NCBI GenBank assembly: GCA_002099365.1
Contig: MSED01000003.1
Location: 2,790,001 to 2,854,000 of the forward strand
Source of the DNA: Phialophora verrucosa
Taxonomy: Eukaryota; Ascomycota; Eurotiomycetes; Chaetothyriales; Herpotrichiellaceae
Length of the DNA stretch: 64,000 nucleotides
Direction of reading: 5' to 3'
Position numbers and translations under genes: made by a program. Shown here in pieces: positions 31,250-42,716 of this stretch (positions are counted from its first letter, which is position 1; each line of letters starts with the position of its first letter). The notes under the pieces are model-generated. The model saw only the letters and a list, made by a program, of their open reading frames with translations, searched no databases and was not told the DNA's origin.

Positions 31250-31598
31250 GGTGTCGTTCTGAAGGAAGTTCAGTTCCGAAGTTGCGTTGGCGGAGGAGTC
31301 GTCATGCGCCGGGCAAAGCTCATACAATATGAAGCACTTACTACAGTACAGCACAGTACAACGCAGGCAGGATACCGGGCACTAGCAGTTGGGGGATGAG
31401 CAATAGAATCTGGATCTGAATCGGAATGAAATCTGCGTTGATGTTTCAACGCGTCCTGTTCAGCGCTGAGAATGTCACCGCCTTCAACGCCCGCTATGCC
31501 CTATGCGCTATCCCATGTGCAATATGCACGAGTACCTCGTCCTCGTCCTCATCATGCCACCTTTTTGAGACGTCACCCGTCATCACCTCGTCACCTCT
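31250..31598. other. Convergent 3' intergenic region
   Basis: 349 bp between the transporter stop and the kinase stop. Only 3' UTR sequence is expected. A short TCCTCGTCCTCGTCCTCAT-type tract occurs near 31534-31551. Confidence 0.4.
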
Positions 31599-33479
31599 TC
31601 ACCTCTTCCTCTTCGCCTCCGCCTCAGCCGCCGGCCGCGCCATACTCCTCGTCACCCTCCTGTTCTCCATCTCCTGCCTCCGCGCCATCGCCCTCGTCGT
31701 GACATTGGGACCGGTTTGCACCTGTTGCTGCCGTTGCTGCCACCGCTGCTGACGGCGTTGTCTCCTCGCGACGGGCGCCGGCTGCGTCGTTTCCGGCTGC
31801 TGCTGCTGCTGCTCAGTGGCCGGCTGGACGGGGTTACCGTCCGCCGTTGCCACCGACATCGACAGCGCCACCAGAACCTCAGCGGCGGCCACATCTTGAG
31901 GATCCAACTCCACCTGCAACGGCGGCGGCATTGGTGGCAGGGCATCCCCGGCCCGCAAAGTCAACACCGCTTGGCCGGCCAGCTTGGCTCGCCACGCCTC
32001 GTCAACGCCGAAGAGATTCTGGTCGGCGTCCAACTCGGCGCTCGCCGGCGGCAGAGACTCGGACATCGCGATCAAAGTCTCGATGCCGAGGTCGTCCACC
32101 GCCGGTGGGGCGAGCTGGTCTTCCATCCCGACGTCGTCGGCGTTGACGTGACGGCCGCTGTCCGTCTTCCACGGGTTGTCGCTCAGGCGCGGCACGTGCA
32201 GGCCAAAGGCGTGCTCTTCCACGGCCTCGACGTGCAGTGTTGCCGCACCAGCGGTTTGGACGACGCGCGCGATGCGCCACGGACCCGGCACGGCAGTGGC
32301 CGTCTGACGGAGCAGCTCGTGCCGTGTCTCGAACAGCTGGACGCTGGGAGCCGGGGCGCGTTGCCACTGCGGTTTGAGCCGCTGGCCGGCCACCACGGGG
32401 AGGTGTTCGTTGTAGAACGTCCACGGGTAGGCGGTGATTTGGGCGTCGCCCGGCGCCACGTCGTCTCGGTAGCGGTCCTGCCGCGTCCACTGGAAGTCCG
32501 GCAGGTTGTCGCCCTGCTGGCGCAACTGCTCGGCCCACGTCCGGATGTACTGGTGGAAGTCCACCCATTGGTTGTACGTGCCGGGCGTGATGGCGGCGCC
32601 GGAGGCGTATCGGTTGCCGAACTCGCGGAGCCAGTCCAAGAAGTCGAGGCGCATGGCGACGTATTTGGTTGAATCTGGGTGCTGGTGGCGGGCGACGATG
32701 GCGCGGTGAAAGATGCCGTACAGGTTGTTGATCTCGGCGAACATCCTGGCGACTTGTGGTGCGCGTGGTTCGGGCGCCTTGTCGACGGCGGTGGTCAACC
32801 CGGCGGCTTGACGAGCAGCATATTGCTGCTCCGCCTGCTCGTCCTCTTGTTGGATCGAGGCCAAGTCTCTCATCCGCCGTCTGACGGGGTTTCCGGAGAC
32901 CTCGAACAAGCCATCTGCTGCTCGCCCGGATAGGCCGAAGTCTCCAAGGAGAAACTCTGGGAGCTTGCTGTCGGGGCTGGGGAAGTGGAGAAAGATGTTG
33001 CCTTCGTGCACATCTTGGTGGATGACCGGCGGCTCACAGAAGCGGTGCACAAAATCGATGGCCTCCATCAGGTGGTCGATCAGTTGAAAGACCAGAGCTG
33101 GCGGTGGCAGGATTCGTTCCCGTTCGAGCACAGCGAAGAATCGGTCCAGCGACCCTCCGTTGCAGTACTCGAAGATCATCGACGTTGACTTGAAGTCGTT
33201 GAAAGAGGCGTGATCTTCGGGAAGGACATCGAACTCTTGCCAATACACCAGGGCGGGGATCTTCGGGAAGTCTTCGTGCAGCTCAACTTCTGGACAGCGT
33301 ATTCCGTCTCTGTGGTTCGACTTTGCGGAGGTGGGCTTCGTCTTCTTTCTCACATAGTCCTTGTTGTTGGTGATGGAGCGGACGATCGAGGCCACCCCTT
33401 CGACACCGTTGCCCAACGGGCGACAAAAGAGGTAGCCCTCGCCTTCGGGAAAGAAAATGGCATACTTGTGAGTAGACAT
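31599..33479 (-). CDS. Fungal protein-kinase-domain protein with divergent catalytic loop
   Basis: Seen: single exon, 626 residues from the ATG at 33479. The N-terminal 200 residues carry a kinase fold: PLGNGVEGVAS as a glycine-loop equivalent (21-31), a hinge-like MIFEYCNGGSLDRFF (101-115), catalytic loop VIHQDVHEGNIFLHF (152-166) and LLGDFGLSG (177-185). HRD is changed to HQD and the usual Lys two positions after the Asp is His. Asp and Asn are kept, so activity is possible but not certain. No clear VAxK lysine is seen; a Lys in YVRKK is a candidate. Later parts are tryptophan-dotted (linker around 280-420). The C-terminus is Gln-, Arg- and Thr-rich, including QQQQQ. I do not recognise a named family. 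It flanks a 4.4-kb gene-poor region. Confidence 0.7.
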   Translation of the reverse strand: MSTHKYAIFFPEGEGYLFCRPLGNGVEGVASIVRSITNNKDYVRKKTKPTSAKSNHRDGIRCPEVELHEDFPKIPALVYWQEFDVLPEDHASFNDFKSTSMIFEYCNGGSLDRFFAVLERERILPPPALVFQLIDHLMEAIDFVHRFCEPPVIHQDVHEGNIFLHFPSPDSKLPEFLLGDFGLSGRAADGLFEVSGNPVRRRMRDLASIQQEDEQAEQQYAARQAAGLTTAVDKAPEPRAPQVARMFAEINNLYGIFHRAIVARHQHPDSTKYVAMRLDFLDWLREFGNRYASGAAITPGTYNQWVDFHQYIRTWAEQLRQQGDNLPDFQWTRQDRYRDDVAPGDAQITAYPWTFYNEHLPVVAGQRLKPQWQRAPAPSVQLFETRHELLRQTATAVPGPWRIARVVQTAGAATLHVEAVEEHAFGLHVPRLSDNPWKTDSGRHVNADDVGMEDQLAPPAVDDLGIETLIAMSESLPPASAELDADQNLFGVDEAWRAKLAGQAVLTLRAGDALPPMPPPLQVELDPQDVAAAEVLVALSMSVATADGNPVQPATEQQQQQPETTQPAPVARRQRRQQRWQQRQQQVQTGPNVTTRAMARRQEMENRRVTRSMARPAAEAEAKRKR

Positions 33480-36400
33480 TGTTCAAGCGATATTGCGAGA
33501 GTGAAGCTGAGAAATAGTGACGAGATAGAGCAGAATTGGTGTAAAGTGATGCGCAAGGGAAGGGGTATCACTGTGCTCGAGCTGAAGAAGAAGAGGAGAG
33601 ACGTATGGAATTGCAGTACACTCGACAACAAGAATTGGTCTCTTACCGGGAGACTTTTGAAACGGGGCCATCAGCATGCATTATGGATGACCTCTGAATA
33701 GTCCATCGACAGTCGCCATTACATCGTCGATGAATGAGCAGAACAATAGCATTCATGCTAAATTTGGGGAGAAGGTCTGGCAGAACAACGAGATGGAGAG
33801 AAGGAACAATGGCGCGCCATTGTTCATACCTACCTGGCGGTCAATGGAGAAATTCTCCATTGTCGTCCTGAGTTGGCGCCATTCACTTCATTCACTTGAA
33901 TTGTCTCCTGGAACGAATGATTCGGTGGCCATAGCAGGCACTTCACATTCCCACCATGGGTGAAATGATAGAATCGAGGAAGACAAGAGGAGTCCTCCAT
34001 GATGACGGAGTAGGTCTGGCAGAAAACTCGATCGTAGCTTGGCGGCCGTAGCTGCAATGAAAGCGGACCACTGAGTTATGGCAATGAGATCTGTCAGGAT
34101 TCTGTCAAAGAGCCCTGTCTGCGTCTCGTCTCGAGCAGGGTGCATGTCATTGAACAGGCATCGTTATATCTGGGCATGTCAGCATCGATGCAGATGAGAT
34201 TTGACCCCCAAGGCTTGATGTGAGATCCAAAGTTCTCGGACTTTACAGTCACTTCAAGGCCATCGAGTTCTGCGCTCATCTAAGGGTTGAAGTGAACAGA
34301 GTCGAATTTGAAGTTCAAGTGGGATGCCGTGCAAGGATCCACGCGCCTGTATTGCGCGAGAGTACGGTTGAGCACCGAATCCTCCAAGTGCGACTTAGTC
34401 ACGTGCATGTGCGGTTCTCTGCGCTTAGTCAGCGTTATGGAGGATCGCAATCATCCTCCTCCCCGTCCTAGAACATGCAGCCATGTCAAGCCAGGATTAT
34501 TCTCCATCCAAATCCCATCTGTAGCCACTTGTCAGGGGGATGACACTCGGATTATCCGACAACGCCCTCGTGCCAGATGGTACGTTCAATGAGAGAAGAG
34601 CTAAACTTGCCAAACCGAGTACGAAACGAGGCATTAACAGGCAGGACGCTGAGTCTCCAGCGCGAAGCTTCAAGCTCGTCACGCTGGTGCAGGTAGCCGG
34701 CGGAGGCAGTGGTCGATATTGACCCGATATTGTCACCAAAGCCAGTCTCGGCCGGGCGTGAACTGACCACGTCAGGGTCGTTGTTGTGATAAGGTTCTTC
34801 GGTCAGTGCGCAAGCCGTGCGCCTGTCGAGGAGGTAAGCTTCCCGTGTGCGCCGCGCGTGTGTGCGTGTTTGTTTTCGAGCGGCGTCGAGGAACGCCTCC
34901 CCGGCCGTTCGGCCGCAAAATGTGGACTGGACGGGGCAAACCTTCTGGGAACATCTCGCTTAGTCAGCTCCGCCTGGTCCCGGCGTTGAGTATGAGTACA
35001 ATAAAGCTTTCGGTATGTGTCTATGGAAGTCTTCGAGTGTTCGAATGGTGGTAACAACATGTGTTCCAGGGCACTACATGACATCCCTAACCTCCAGCAG
35101 TCCAGTCCTGATACTGAATGGGGTGGTGGGTTCTAGCATTCTTCGTTTGCTTGTCAACAAGCTTCCTGATTACCTAGGTGCACATCTGCATCGAGAGTTT
35201 TGGGCTGGCAATCATATGTCAGGTGCCAGGCCAGCCCAGGGTCGGGAGTGGATAATCGCGGCATATGAAGGCAATTGGTAAGGGATACCCAAGCATGAGA
35301 AGGAGGATGTCAAAAAATGTGAGGGAGGAAGGGGGAACAAGGATGCCTCAAGACATGAATTGGAGCACTGCTTCTGACGTCTTCATTACCCTCATTTGCT
35401 GAAAGGGACGGCGATAATCCGATACGGTGGATTTGCTGGCTGCGAGCTGAGATGTCCGCTGGCGACTATTTCAGAGCAATGTTGTATCCATTCTTTGAGT
35501 TTTCCAGTCCGCCCTTCTCGTCATCTGTCTCTGCTGCTCACATATGCATTCCGCTCGGTTGATAGACTGCGATACCGTTGCGTGTCTTGAGTGTTGCACT
35601 CGGCTTTCCACTAGGCTTTGAGAGATGGGAGCTGTAACAACAAGTCAGTAAGCAGGTAAGGAGTGGTACGGGTTTATGTTGGCCGTCGACCGGCGGCTGG
35701 GTGATTGTCATTCTCCTTCGTTGTGCCGACGGGCGTAGGAAGTCGCAGCTGCAGTAACGCTCACCTGTCAGACCGACGCCACGGCTTAGGCATGGAGGGC
35801 AGCCGCGGCATTGCAGATACAGTCTCGAAGTAGACCCTCTCGAAGAAGGCACCAGAAATACCTGAAGCCCCCTATCAGTCGTTGTTCGGCCGGCCGCAAG
35901 TGAGGGACGACGGCGCCATCCTTTCTGTCGAGATTTAAACCCGCAACTGGCCTTGTCGTCCTCTCCCCTGTCTGTGCAACTCAACCACACTCTCGAGCTC
36001 TTCGCCTATCCGTTCCTCGCCAAGCCGATGAAGAAATGAGGGATGTGTCCCCAGGTCAGAGCTCACGGGGCGGTCAGGGGATATGATAGTCTGATCCGTC
36101 CACATCGAATACGACTCAGTGTTGCTGAAAGAGGAGGTCCATTGAAGTTGCGGAAGAGACGTAGAGGAATGATTTGGGGGCGTCGAGAAGTGACCCGGGA
36201 CGCAGGGAAATGACCTGGAGGCATAGACACATAACTTGGCGAAGCAATCTTGAACGTCGAGCGACTCATGACATAAAGATCGCAAAACTCGGCTCAGCTA
36301 TACTTCCCAGCTCTAGTCCGAGGGCGACGATCCCTCGACGAGTCTAAAGACAGACCGAAGGATACAAAATGTGGTCAAGGTCAAGGTATCTGATGGACAA

Positions 36401-37888
36401 CAACCCAATATTTCTCTTCTCCTCTTTTCTCCCTCCTTCTTCTCTTCCCTACTCTCTCGAACCCACGAAACAGATCTTGATCACTGTATTTTAGTAAGAG
36501 AGCAGATTTTCCAATCCGATCACCAGAGCATACCATCCAATCTCGCTAGATTTTGACTTCCGCCATCTACTTCTGAGTTTTCCGGATCCTAATCCTAAAC
36601 CACCACCGTTGGGAGATTAACAGACGCTCGCAAAGAACCACAACCCACGACCACATGCAGTCCATGCAGCCCATGCATGGCTTCTTTGTTTGGCCCCGCA
36701 AAATGAAGGCCTCTCTAACTTTCGCCAAACATGGGACAACGTCCGGTTGCCCCAGAAAAACCATACTCCTCCGGCATTAGCGATTGGGGATCCAGACCCG
36801 GTGAGAAGACGAGGGACTGGGCCGTGGAAATTGGCACATGATCGCCTTACCGTGGGTTGCATCGGACGCGCCGCGACCAGGAAAACCTCCTTGAGGAGGA
36901 CTGGAGCTGGAGCTGGAGCTGGAGCGGCCGCTACAAAAGGACAAGCGAGCGTTCACATCCCCGTCACTCGATTTTCTTTGTGGGCTGCGCTGGTGGTTCG
37001 TTTTGTCCACCCCTTGATTTTTATTATGGTTGCACTGTTCACTGTTGGTTCGTTTCATCCTTCCGTTGTTCGTTTGTGGTTTGCCCCCTTGGTTGGTCGA
37101 ACCTTTCGATGCTGCTGCTGTACTGCTCCGCCCACGTACTCGTCGCACCCAGCCGGTCCCCCATAGGAAAGCCGCAAGTGACCACCTACGGAGTACATTG
37201 TACATACCTAGCTGGCTCGCGCATAGGTCAATTCGCAATGTGACGCGTTCGCCGAGTGCCTCCACCGTCTCCTGGCTCAGTGGTTCGGAAAGCGCTGGCT
37301 GGAATTGGTCAACCAGAGTCGCCGCTGCATGAAGACCCAACACAAGGGCCTTCGTTTCCGCCCCGATTTTTCCAGAGGGCGCAGCCTAGCATTCAGTCTC
37401 ACACATGTAAAATCTCTCAAGGGTCCACGACACGAAGCTTTTATGTGTCAATGCGTGAACTTTATCGGAGGCCGGGGCGGCCGTCGGACGAGAACATGTG
37501 CAACTTGGGCTCCTTCGAACCCAATCTCTGTATAAGCTGGGATCGGTGACAACATCACGAGTGCATAGAACCAGACAGCAAAATGTAGTACAGGTCCAAT
37601 CATTACCCAACGACGTTGCAAAAGTTCCCACGTCCGGGGATACATTGGTTCACCAAACTCTTACCTTCAACTTCGAAGGCATCTGGACCATTCTCAAACA
37701 GCAAGTGTCACAATTTACTGCGTGCCACAGATGCATTTCCTTTGTATGCACAAGAATGTCCAACCACCCGCTGCCACAAAGCCAATACTGGGCTCGTGCA
37801 GGTGTCCTGGCAGAATCGCCGGCTCAGGGACGAAAAAATTCGCTCAACAAAGGTATTTAAACAACCCTTCATCCTCCGATTGATACAC
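33480..37888. other. Gene-poor region, 4.4 kb
   Basis: No supported protein-coding gene on either strand. ORFs are short, overlap in many frames and give unordered products. Features seen: a GGAGCT-type hexamer repeat near 36902-36926, and pyrimidine tracts near 36415-36460. The left end is the kinase promoter and the right end the velvet 3' UTR. Non-coding RNA or decayed mobile DNA cannot be excluded. Confidence 0.45.
36902..36926. repeat. Hexanucleotide (GGAGCT) microsatellite
   Basis: Four units of GGAGCT in direct tandem, ending in GGAGCGGCCGC. It is in non-coding sequence. Short, and of mutational rather than functional interest. Confidence 0.7.
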
Positions 37889-39574
37889 TCAAGGACCCCA
37901 GTTTCCCATGCCACCCTCGAAGAACTGGTCCTCCTCTTCCTCCTCCTCTGTGAAGAACATGCGCCCATACGGCGTCACCTGGTTCCCCATTTGGTCGGTT
38001 GGCGCCATCGTCTGCTGGCCGTCGGTGGTTGCTTCGAAGCCAGACGTGGCTGGCGGATACGTTGTTGGCCACGAGTACTGTACAGGAGTTTGCCAGGCTT
38101 GTGGCATCATGCCGCCTGGCACCGTCTCCGGAAGACTCGTTGGGAGCACCGGGTCCATATGGGCCTGACATGTAGGAAGCGTGGCTGGAGTCGCTGGACC
38201 AAGTGTTGTTCCGAACTGGGCGTGGGCCTGATGATGGTGCGGCTGCTGCGGCTGCTGCTGATGATGATGTGCCCATATCGATTGCTCTGTCGGTGGCGCC
38301 GTCCACTGCTCTGTTGGTGTTGCCGTCCACTGCTCGTTTGGATGCCAAGCTGGCTGTGCCGGTGTAAATCCAGTTGGTAACGGCGGCTGCCGTTGATGCA
38401 TTGTCACACGTCCGCTGATGTCGGCTCCATTGATGGTGGCGACATCTTGGGGGTCATTTTGGCAGTAGCTGGGATAGCCAAGATGCCGTGCGCCAACGAC
38501 GCTGGTCGGCATTGGCCCAGGGTGTGTTGTTGGTTCGGGAGCGGTCCAGTCAACCTTTCCTTTGGTCTGGCGACGTACTACCGCCTTCTTGAGCTTTATT
38601 TTGACCCCGGCTTCAGCCAGGTCTTTGGATAACTGGGTCGACGGCGGTATTTGAGGAGCTTTGAGATGGAAGGTAACTGCAAGAATGTAAGACCCTCTCC
38701 AGGAATTCATCAGAATATGACCTATACTCACCGCCGAACTCGGGCGACCAGACATCTTTGATGACCCGGGCGAAAGGGCCATTCTGTGGACTGATTCCAC
38801 GTCAGCAATGGCAGTCCCTCCCACAGAGGATTCGCACTTACTCTCTGCGCATATCCAGGAGTGTGAACTTGAACTTGTATGGACCGGCGGTGTCCACCTC
38901 GAATTTCGGAATGATGTCGGTGAAAACGAAGAAACCACGCTCTGCTCGTCATCAACGACAACCCAGCCAGCGAGGGTCGGGAAACACCTACTCTGTGGGT
39001 AGTTTGGCAATTTGGCAGCGCTCAAGGACGATACCAACGACCCGACGCAGGCGTTCGGTATGTGTTTGCCGTGGGCATCGATTCGGTAGAGCTCTGCCAC
39101 GAGGGATAGGTACGGACTAAACAGCCAAGATCGGGTTTGATCATCGTCGTGAACTTGTAGCTCGACGACCGGTGGAGGTTCGATCCAAGCTCCTCTACTT
39201 GGCATGCTCTTCTTGGTTTTGGCTATCATCTGGTCAACGTTGGAAGCAGGGAAAGGACACAGCCACTGACCGTTGCGAGATTGCTGAGATTGCTGGGCTT
39301 GCTTTGCAGGACACTGCACATCAAAGACCCCAGGTAGCTGTCGTACTGTGAGCGCATATGCATCGCTGTTGTACAGATATTTTGTCAGTTCTGCACCCAG
39401 CAACGACGGTATAGTCTGCACTTCGGAGTGTGTCTTGCTGATAACCGACCTATATTGCGCCACCCTTGCGTTGACCTGGTGGGCGAGGTAGGGGTCAGGC
39501 CTGTGTCGGTCTTGCATGGTCGGTAGAGTCATCTGGTTGCCCTTGGCAGGATCAGGATCGAGGCTGACGTTCAT
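37889..39574 (-). CDS. Velvet-domain developmental regulator
   Basis: Seen: four exons, 39574..38992, 38941..38842, 38790..38732 and 38676..37889 (introns 50, 51 and 55 nt), giving 509 residues. Spliced, the velvet domain runs from about residue 72 to 280: YALTVRQLPGVFDVQCP, IEPPPVVELQV, FSPYLSLVAELYR, then KRGFFVFTDIIPKFEVDTAG, YKFKFTLLDMRRDPQNGP, and the closing TQLSKDLAEAGVKIKLKK. The tail is Pro/Gln/His-rich with four glutamine- and tryptophan-containing near-repeats (EQWTA) and ends with an acidic EEEEEED run. Family knowledge: velvet proteins (VeA, VelB, VosA, VelC) bind DNA as homo- or heterodimers and couple light to sporulation and secondary metabolism. The member is not assigned; the domain has a Lys/Gln/Ser-rich insert (about 90-125). 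The start is the first in-frame ATG, and the upstream frame begins with TTG. Confidence 0.88.
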   Translation of the reverse strand: MNVSLDPDPAKGNQMTLPTMQDRHRPDPYLAHQVNARVAQYRSVISKTHSEVQTIPSLLGAELTKYLYNSDAYALTVRQLPGVFDVQCPAKQAQQSQQSRNGQWLCPFPASNVDQMIAKTKKSMPSRGAWIEPPPVVELQVHDDDQTRSWLFSPYLSLVAELYRIDAHGKHIPNACVGSLVSSLSAAKLPNYPQSRCFPTLAGWVVVDDEQSVVSSFSPTSFRNSRWTPPVHTSSSSHSWICAESKCESSVGGTAIADVESVHRMALSPGSSKMSGRPSSAVSIGHILMNSWRGSYILAVTFHLKAPQIPPSTQLSKDLAEAGVKIKLKKAVVRRQTKGKVDWTAPEPTTHPGPMPTSVVGARHLGYPSYCQNDPQDVATINGADISGRVTMHQRQPPLPTGFTPAQPAWHPNEQWTATPTEQWTAPPTEQSIWAHHHQQQPQQPHHHQAHAQFGTTLGPATPATLPTCQAHMDPVLPTSLPETVPGGMMPQAWQTPVQYSWPTTYPPATSGFEATTDGQQTMAPTDQMGNQVTPYGRMFFTEEEEEEDQFFEGGMGNWGP

Positions 39575-42527
39575 GTTGGGGGAGAGCTGTCGCGCCAACT
39601 CAAACACCGCCCGAAGGGATACTGGAGAACGTTCTGCAGCGCGTGACGGGCGAGGAGAGACGCTACTCTGAAGTGACTTCAAGGTGAATCGAGCCGGGCC
39701 AAGCTAAAGAGAGATATAGATCTGGGAGAAGACCAAGCCCGCAACCAGAGTTGATGTGAGAAAGAGGACCTTGACCTGGCTAGCAATTTTGGTCGAACAG
39801 TCCTCACTCTTGTGCGCGGTCGCTTTCCTTGGTACGGACGGGCTCCAGACAATCAGAATGCGATTCCAGCCCTTGCTGTATCCGACAGACTGGTAACTTT
39901 GGCGCCTGAGTCAGAACGCGCAGCAGACACAACACAATTTTCACACACGCAATCTCCTGCGCAGGCATTTGTCTGCAAAGCTCTTCAGCACGGGCTTTCC
40001 TGGGGAAAGGTCGTCTGGTCGAAATGCCAACAGCTGCGAATGAATGGAGAGGTGTTGACCGCGGGCTAGCTGTGTGCAAGTTCCGAGTTGGCAACCCCCA
40101 GAGGCACCGACGTAATGTTGGATGACAATATTATGTGGCGATATGGCTGTAGTGATTGCGAATGCGGTACATAAGAGGTGTTGTTCGTAGCTGCGTCGAA
40201 ACGCGTCGGCAGACGCTGTGGCAGCCGGGCACCTGCCCGTTGTTGTGATTATTCTATCCTTCCGCGCAAGACCATGCGCGCATGCCAGAGGATGATGGGC
40301 GGAACGTGTGCAGGCGCAATCGCAAGCCGCGTAGAACAGTAGCACACGTGCCGAATTTGGTAGACACTCCAGAGGACTCGGTCCGCTAAGGCTGGATGTT
40401 GACCACCGCGGTGGGATGCGCTGAGGCCAGTGTAAGGATCCGCAAATTGTCTGTCTATTTACTTGTATAGTTGCTCGAGTGGAGTTAGGTTGGGTGAGGT
40501 AGAGGGTGACGGGGGAGTTCTGCTGAGGCACAGCGGGCTGGTCTTCTGCAAGAGTCGCAGAATCGCCTGAAGACGCGCGAGGTTGAGGTCGTCGGGAGGA
40601 GAAAGTCCTCTGCCCTTCACAAGGCCGCGGGGCAGGGTGATGCTGAAATAACGGAGCGGAGAGAACACGAGGTCAGCGTGCTCTCAGGCCGGGCGCAAGA
40701 AGTAATGTGGAAAAGGCATGGAGCGAGGCTCGATCTTGTCTGTGGCGACGATGCTAGACATTGCAGCTGCACAGATATCATGCTGCAGGGTTGAAGTTCT
40801 CGCATGTAACGAAGTTGGGTTTGACTCTGACGCTGTCGTTGCATTCAACTGCCCATGGCTTCGGGTGCGATCCTCTTCGAATCTGGGCAACCCACACCTC
40901 CCAGTCCGCTGCATTGGCGTGCACAAAGGCCAGGGAACACGCAATTCTCGCATTCGCAAGCTTGCGACCCTGCCTTTTGTCTCTCGTCGCGCAGCACCTC
41001 AAGTGCTAGTGGCTTCGTTGTCACAACCAGGACGATCCGACATGGAGATTGATATCTGGGCGGGCTGCAAGTCACAACACTGACACGCAGATGTGCGGGA
41101 GGAAATGCTGCAGAAGTAAGATTGGGCGCGTGCTGCTCAAGTGGCGGGATCAGGCCAGGCTACACCGATCGAAAGAATCCCCGTATGATCGGTGGAATAA
41201 GTGGCTGTGGTCCGAGATCTTGTGGTCCGAGATGCGATCGTCTGAGGAGATTCGACTTTCCCGGGAGCGGATACGTGAGGCTATCACGGCGAGTCGAAGC
41301 AATCCACCTTGTGGCCATGGGCGATACGGACTTGGAAGGGCAGCCCCTTTGATGGCACTAAACACTCGGACAGACTGCATCGGTAACTGAAGCTGGGGGT
41401 AGGGGCACAGCCGAGCATGGCCTAGCGCTGCCCTGCTCCCTGGTCTGCATTCAATCGTCCGCAATGACAACGGCGAAGGCTGAGAGATCTTGCGTGTCTC
41501 CTCGAGTGCTAGTTGACAGGAAGCTCGGGGTCTAGGGCCTGCAAAGCGGTTAGAAAGAGGGCTCCTCCAACAGTCCGTCGGATATGCATCCGAATAACAG
41601 GGGGGTTTGACACCAGGCTTGTCGCACGTGGCTGCCCGAAGTGGCTCGTTCCTGCTGAAGTGGCGGATCAGAGAAGGTCTCATCGCCAATCGGTCCGTTA
41701 TTGAGACCAAAGAGGGCTGCTGGGGCGCAGTCCTACTCGAAAGAGGTTAGGAATGAGTATGCAACTACATCCAGATCGATGCATCGGTTTTACCAGGGAC
41801 ATGATCCATCACATCGCTGCCCATTTCCACTCTTCCGAGTTGACAATCAATGATGTTGAGCAAACGGCTTCTGTCTCTTTGTAGACATCTGGCAGGGTCA
41901 AAGGCCGTGGAATGTAGAGTAGTCGACCAACAGCGGAGAGCCTTCGCGTACCTCGAGTAGCCCAGTCCGGTACAGCAGCATTGCCAACTCCAGCAAACAA
42001 GAAAGGCAGTACGTCCGGAAGCCCCGCTCTACCGAGCACGCTTGTGGATCACGGACACGGACTGTACTCGTGGGGTGTGATTGAGGGCACAACAGTCGCC
42101 AACGCAATACATACGACGCTGCCAGAAAGCTGTCGCTGTTGCTAGGGGACGTGATGGCGGGCCTTGGTCGTGCGGCTTGAGTGCGACTGGCCTTAAGCGA
42201 GGTAGGCCGACGTGTTAAGCCCGAATCAAAGTGCAGGGCTATACCTCGCACAGGTTCCGAAAACCCGGATGCTGGCCATGTTGGGAGCAGATGTGTCCGA
42301 CACATGGCTTCCATCAGCAACGTGGCAATATCGTGGGCGCCACGTGCGCAGCCCTGACAGGGGCATTCGGCGACCCATCAGATACGTAGGTCTTTTCGGG
42401 GTGTCAGAATACGAGCCAGATGCGAGACGGAGACCCCAAGAGCTGCGAGGAGGAGCTGTGGTTTATTTTGGTTTCATACTCGGACTGACCACCTGGGACG
42501 ACACTGCCAGGGGGGTGGGGTGCCGGG

Positions 42528-42538
42528 GGGGGGGGCCC
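42528..42538. repeat. Guanine homopolymer run
   Basis: About eleven consecutive G follow GGGGTGCC in the 5.6-kb gap. Such runs are prone to length error in sequencing and can form quadruplex structures with the neighbouring G groups. Position is approximate to a few bases. Confidence 0.7.
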
Positions 42539-42716
42539 CTAGTCTCCTGCAACCGCGAGGAATGTGCAGGCGCTAAACAGCGTCGCGCCTCGGCGAGGCG
42601 TCAACATCAATATTCTGTCCGGTATTCCGGTTAGAAAGGCTGTCCAACCACAATATTCGCTTTGGGAATGATATGATTTCGTGGTCTATTCTGCATCATC
42701 AGCCGAATTGACCGTG

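Noticed and set aside
26443..33479. Biosynthetic gene cluster formed by the dioxygenase, MFS transporter and kinase
   Set aside because: There is no backbone synthase, cytochrome P450 or cluster regulator nearby, and the transporter is a sugar porter; the proximity looks accidental.
37889..39682. A single 597-codon ORF as the velvet gene product
   Set aside because: It starts with TTG, reads through three good introns and loses the conserved velvet core; the four-exon model restores it.
39941..40531. 196-codon minus-strand ORF
   Set aside because: Begins with GTG, no recognisable features, amino-acid composition unordered.
41150..41710. 186-codon minus-strand ORF
   Set aside because: Arg/Ser/Pro-rich product without domains, overlapping open frames on the other strand; no start or splice context supports it.
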